From GWF2-33-9 sp964405755 (GTDB taxonomy: Bacteria; Bacteroidota; Ignavibacteria; Kapaibacteriales; UBA2268), in assembly GCA_964405755.1 (NCBI GenBank), contig CAYOPF010000111.1:1-8388 (forward strand): 8,388 bases of DNA, written 5' to 3'. Positions 6,219-8,388 of the stretch are shown here, one piece after another. The notes beneath the pieces were generated by a model that saw only the letters and a list, made by a program, of their open reading frames with translations, made no database searches and was not told where the DNA came from. Every line of letters starts with the position of its first letter. The first letter of the stretch is position 1. The translations under genes and the position numbers were made by a program.

Positions 6219-6234
6219 TACAACCATTGTGCCA
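6219..6234 (-). promoter_or_regulatory. Candidate sigma-54 (RpoN) promoter for the flgF operon
   Basis: Read on the minus strand this is TGGCAC-AATGG-TTGTA. The sigma-54 consensus is TGGCACG-N4-TTGCA. The -24 block matches TGGCAC exactly and the spacing to the -12 block is exact (GG, ten bases, then the GC position), but the -12 dinucleotide is GT instead of GC. Transcription would start near 6208-6209, giving a leader of about 20 bases to the flgF ATG. Sigma-54 drives rod and hook genes in several bacterial groups. The -12 mismatch keeps the confidence moderate. Confidence 0.5.
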
Positions 6235-6374
6235 TGGCTAATAAAAGGGATTTATAGTTTCCCACAATTGAAGTAACTTTATGAAAAATATTAAGATACA
6301 TGTTGATGGATATTAGATAACAGGAAAAATTTTACAAACTTGTATGAATGTTATTAATCATTTTTGCAATTTTG

Positions 6375-6380
6375 TATAAT
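6375..6380 (+). promoter_or_regulatory. Possible -10 element for tatC
   Basis: A TATAAT hexamer lies 28 bases before the tatC ATG. No good -35 hexamer stands 16-19 bases upstream, and I find no clean Bacteroidota-type TAnnTTTG/TTG pair either. In such AT-rich DNA this may be chance. Confidence 0.25.
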
Positions 6381-6408
6381 ATTATTCACCAAATTTGAAA
6401 AATAGTTG

Positions 6409-7239
6409 ATGTCCGAACAAAACAACATAAATGACAATTCCGAAATTGCTCCTCTGAATCAAAATGAAAAAGGTGAGGAACAAGTAGAGCATGATGAAAT
6501 GTCCTTTATGGACCATATCTCTGATTTACGAAAGAGACTTTTTTATATAGTCCTTGGATTGTTAGTTACAATGGCAATTTCCGGTATTTTTATTGAATAC
6601 TTTGTTAACTGGGTATTATTAAATCCTGCTCTTGAGTATCAATTAAAACTTCAAAATTTACGACCATTCGGGCAACCAATCTTATATTTCAAATTAATTT
6701 TTATTGCTGGATTAATTTTAGGGATACCTTGGATTTTATATCAATTGTGGAAGTTTATAGCACCAGGTTTATATCAAAATGAACGAAAATGGGTGATAGC
6801 AATTATCACCTCATCTACATTTGCATTTATATGTGGTGTTATGTTTGCTTATTTCGTAATGTTACCTTCGATGATTAGTTTTGCAGCTAGTTTTGGTTCC
6901 AAAGCAATTGAAAACATAATTGATGTTAATGAATATATCTCATTTTTTACAACAATTGTTCTTGCTTCTGGGCTAATTTTCGAGTTACCAATTCTATCTT
7001 TTATCTTAACTAAAATTGGAATTATTAATTCAAAATTTTTGAGAAAATATTGGCGACATTCAATTGTTGTAATTTTAATTTTGGCTGCAATTATAACTCC
7101 CACACCCGACCCGGTTAATCAGATGGTATTTGCATTTCCGCTTATAATATTATACGAAATCAGTATTCTTGTTTCCAAAATTGTCGAAAAAACTAAAAAG
7201 AAAAAAGAGCAAGAGGAAAACAACAACCCTGTTAATTAA
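6409..7239 (+). CDS. tatC: Twin-arginine translocase subunit TatC
   Basis: TatC is the inner-membrane core of the Tat pathway; it recognises twin-arginine signal peptides and, with TatA/B-type partners, exports folded proteins. I start it at ATG 6409 rather than TTG 6406, giving 276 residues. A long polar N-terminal tail (1-31) precedes the amphipathic entry motif MSFMDHISDLRKRL (31-44). About six hydrophobic spans follow (roughly 45-65, 94-114, 128-150, 174-200, 215-230, 236-256), with the signature FIAPGLYQNER (116-126, including the conserved Glu125) and TPTPDPVNQ (230-238) before LYE (248-250). A Lys/Glu-rich cytoplasmic tail closes it. The acidic residue of the HLxELRKR motif (Glu15 in E. 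coli, part of the signal-peptide binding site) is Asp39 here, a conservative change. No tatA or tatB lies in the window. It is divergent from the flagellar operon, with no evident functional tie. Confidence 0.96.
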   Translation: MSEQNNINDNSEIAPLNQNEKGEEQVEHDEMSFMDHISDLRKRLFYIVLGLLVTMAISGIFIEYFVNWVLLNPALEYQLKLQNLRPFGQPILYFKLIFIAGLILGIPWILYQLWKFIAPGLYQNERKWVIAIITSSTFAFICGVMFAYFVMLPSMISFAASFGSKAIENIIDVNEYISFFTTIVLASGLIFELPILSFILTKIGIINSKFLRKYWRHSIVVILILAAIITPTPDPVNQMVFAFPLIILYEISILVSKIVEKTKKKKEQEENNNPVN

Positions 7240-7286
7240 TGATTTTTTGATAATTTCGTCTAATAACCAATAAAAATGAAAAAATA

Positions 7287-7910
7287 ATGAATCGAATAGG
7301 CTTATTTCCACTTGGAATAGTATTATTTCCGAATGCTTCTTATCCGCTCTTCATTTTCGAAAGTAGATATAAAAAGCTCATTAATAAGTGTTGGGACCAA
7401 CAAATTCCTTTTGGGATAAATTTGATGCTCCCAAAAAAACTTTCCGATATCGGATGTTTAACAGTGGTTTCCGATGTTATGAAAGTAAGGGAAGATGGTG
7501 ATATGGAAATTTTGGTTACTGGAAGAAACCGCTTTAAAATAGTTCAAATTTATGATGGAGTTAATGATTATTTAGAAGCAGACATTGAGAGCTACGAAGA
7601 TATTGATAGTACGATAGATGCAAATTTATTAGAAAATGTTTTGGATGTTTTCAATCAAATTGCAAGTAAAGTAAAAAAGTTCAAGATACAAGAAATTCAT
7701 TTTGATAATTTGGAATTTGGGATGCCATCTTTTACCATTGCTCTTAAGTCTGGTTTATCTTTGGAAGAAAAACAAAGATTATTAGAATCGCGTTACGAAA
7801 ATGAAAGATTGGAGATGCTTCAAAAACACTTAAAATTTCTCTTTCCTTTAATAGATAAAGCTGAAGGTTTGGAAACATTAGCCAAAAATGATGGGTATTT
7901 CTCTCTCTAA
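7287..7910 (+). CDS. Stand-alone Lon N-terminal (substrate-binding) domain protein
   Basis: The 207 residues begin with the Lon N-domain pattern: IGLFPLGIVLFPNASYPLFIFESRYKKL (4-31), then PFGINLM (41-47), GCLTVVSDV (56-64), DMEILVTGRNRFKI (72-85) and EADIESYED to about residue 105. A helical C-terminal part (about 110-200) contains LSLEEKQRLLESRYENERLEML (137-158), as in bacterial Lon-N homologues. There is no AAA+ ATPase (no Walker motifs) and no Ser-Lys protease domain, so it is not the Lon protease. Such proteins are widespread and often annotated as a Lon peptidase substrate-binding domain protein; their function is unknown, perhaps substrate binding or an adaptor role. It follows tatC by 47 bases on the same strand with no clear terminator between, so the two may be co-transcribed. 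ATG 7287 has no Shine-Dalgarno sequence. Confidence 0.9.
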   Translation: MNRIGLFPLGIVLFPNASYPLFIFESRYKKLINKCWDQQIPFGINLMLPKKLSDIGCLTVVSDVMKVREDGDMEILVTGRNRFKIVQIYDGVNDYLEADIESYEDIDSTIDANLLENVLDVFNQIASKVKKFKIQEIHFDNLEFGMPSFTIALKSGLSLEEKQRLLESRYENERLEMLQKHLKFLFPLIDKAEGLETLAKNDGYFSL

Positions 7911-7911
7911 A

Positions 7912-7933
7912 TTAACTGATTTTATTCAGTTAA
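7912..7933. terminator. AT-rich hairpin at the convergent gene junction
   Basis: TTAACTGA (7912-7919) and TCAGTTAA (7926-7933) form a perfect 8-base-pair stem with a 6-base loop TTTTAT. It begins 2 bases after the Lon-domain gene and overlaps the last codons of the convergent gene. There is no proper T-run on either side and the stem is AT-rich, so any termination would be weak, but it could act in both directions. Confidence 0.35.
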
Positions 7934-8374
7934 ATAAAATTCACTTAAATCATCCAACTTTATATTGGTTACAATCCAACTAAGTTTTGGAGATTTGTAA
8001 AAGGTAAATATCCAACGAATTGGATATTTGTCGTATAGACCCAAATACCTTACTCTAATATAATTGTCCGAAGCACTATGTCCGTTTACAAAGGAAGCGC
8101 CAGCAAAATCTCCGTAAATTCTTATCGTTCGTTCCGTTTGGTTCAGCAAATTATCTATATCCTCTTTCTTGTCATTTATTGGACTATTTTTAAGTAATTC
8201 ATCGTATGCTTTTTTAAATTCTTTTCTCTTAATTGCATCAAAAAAATTGTTCAATTTCGATTTTGCTTCGGACGGAATCATTACTTCTGTAATTGGTTCG
8301 GCTGCAGGCGAAGATAGCTTTGCATCCTGAGCAATCAAATTGAAACTGAAAAACAGGCTCAATTCCAGCTTCAC
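7922..8374 (-). CDS. Small secreted protein of unknown function
   Basis: I do not recognise this 150-residue protein. The N-terminus has a short hydrophobic stretch (about residues 5-14) ending NLIA|QDAK, consistent with a signal peptidase I site leaving Gln16 first, so a periplasmic or surface location is likely. A Pro/Ala/Glu-rich linker (about 17-35) leads to a helical region (36-66, LNNFFDAIKRKEFKKAYDELLK), then a helix and alternating beta-type segments (81-148) with Trp residues in IRWIFTFYKSPKLSWIVTNI (119-138). A helix pair followed by a curved sheet is reminiscent of NTF2-like or related small secreted domains, a tentative reading. The start is uncertain: GTG 8374 is the only start directly available, because a stop codon (TAA) lies just before it in frame. 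The Glu at residue 4 is unusual in a signal peptide, so an upstream frameshift near the window edge is possible. Confidence 0.7.
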   Translation of the reverse strand: MKLELSLFFSFNLIAQDAKLSSPAAEPITEVMIPSEAKSKLNNFFDAIKRKEFKKAYDELLKNSPINDKKEDIDNLLNQTERTIRIYGDFAGASFVNGHSASDNYIRVRYLGLYDKYPIRWIFTFYKSPKLSWIVTNIKLDDLSEFYLTE

Positions 8375-8388
8375 TTACCATGATCCCT

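Larger units (their letters stand above)
6189..6408. other. Divergent intergenic region between flgF and tatC
   Basis: This 220-base AT-rich spacer separates the leftward flagellar operon from rightward tatC and must carry promoters for both. On the flgF side it holds a sigma-54-like element (6219-6234), overlapping an 8-base palindrome GCCATGGC (6231-6238), and a TA-rich run (6208-6220) in the presumed leader. On the tatC side a TATAAT (6375-6380) lies about 28 bases before the start, without a convincing -35 box. tatC has no Shine-Dalgarno sequence. I see no gene, RNA or terminator here. Confidence 0.6.

Noticed and set aside
6255..6281. TAAAGTTA on the minus strand upstream of flgF as a sigma-28 (FliA) -35 box.
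   Set aside because: At the right spacing the -10 position reads GGAAACTA, matching only 3 of 8 positions of GCCGATAA.
6406..6408. TTG immediately before the tatC ATG as the start codon.
   Set aside because: ATG at 6409 is the next codon and a stronger initiator; the difference is a single residue.
7232..7256. TTAATTAA palindrome and T-run after tatC as a terminator.
   Set aside because: The palindrome has no loop and is all A/T, and the T-run does not follow a stable stem; read-through into the Lon-domain gene is likelier.
8352..8380. T-arm-like stretch GGCTCAATTCC followed by ACCA on the plus strand, suggesting a tRNA 3' end.
   Set aside because: The flanking bases do not form the 5-base-pair T-stem, and no acceptor stem or anticodon arm is found upstream.
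8238..8381. A 47-codon minus-strand frame opening with ATG 8381.
   Set aside because: It overlaps the secreted-protein frame, stops early and has no recognisable features; the longer frame has a plausible signal peptide and domain-like pattern.

Overview
This window is a late-assembly flagellar operon plus three unrelated genes. It is AT-rich (roughly one third G+C by eye). The organism is a flagellated diderm: it encodes the periplasmic P-ring protein FlgI, the outer-membrane L-ring protein FlgH and the P-ring chaperone FlgA. Three of the four proteins with a cleavable signal peptide (FlgH, FlgA and the small secreted protein at the right end) have Gln straight after the predicted signal peptidase I site, a habit described for Bacteroidota as the 'Q-rule'. 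Flagella are rare in classical Bacteroidota, so a flagellated relative in the FCB group (for example Ignavibacteriota- or Kapabacteria-like) is my best guess. This is inference, not identification.

Positions 1-6188 (minus strand) hold one compact unit, read right to left: flgF, flgG, flgA, flgH, flgI, flgJ, flgN, an unrecognised 117-residue gene, and the 5' part of flgK, which runs off the left edge. Gaps are 1-21 bases, and flgG and flgA share one base. The order follows assembly: rod (FlgF, FlgG), P-ring export and chaperoning (FlgA), L- and P-rings (FlgH, FlgI), a rod cap fused to a muralytic enzyme that opens the cell wall (FlgJ), the junction-protein chaperone (FlgN) and the first hook-filament junction protein (FlgK). 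A sigma-54-like -24/-12 element lies about 31 bases before flgF. flgF contains a perfect 29-base palindrome, the most striking unexplained structure in the window.

Positions 6189-6408 are a divergent intergenic region. Rightward genes follow: tatC (twin-arginine translocase core subunit), then a stand-alone Lon-N-domain protein. Convergent to the latter is a small secreted protein of unknown function at the right edge, whose start is uncertain. These three have no evident flagellar role.

I found no RNA gene, CRISPR array, insertion sequence or phage feature, and no gene-free stretch longer than 300 bases. The flagellar and tat genes are recognisable family members. The less ordinary points are the flgF palindrome, an L-ring protein without its lipobox cysteine, the FlgJ-SLT fusion, the absence of flgM next to flgN, and the orphan helical gene between flgN and flgK.
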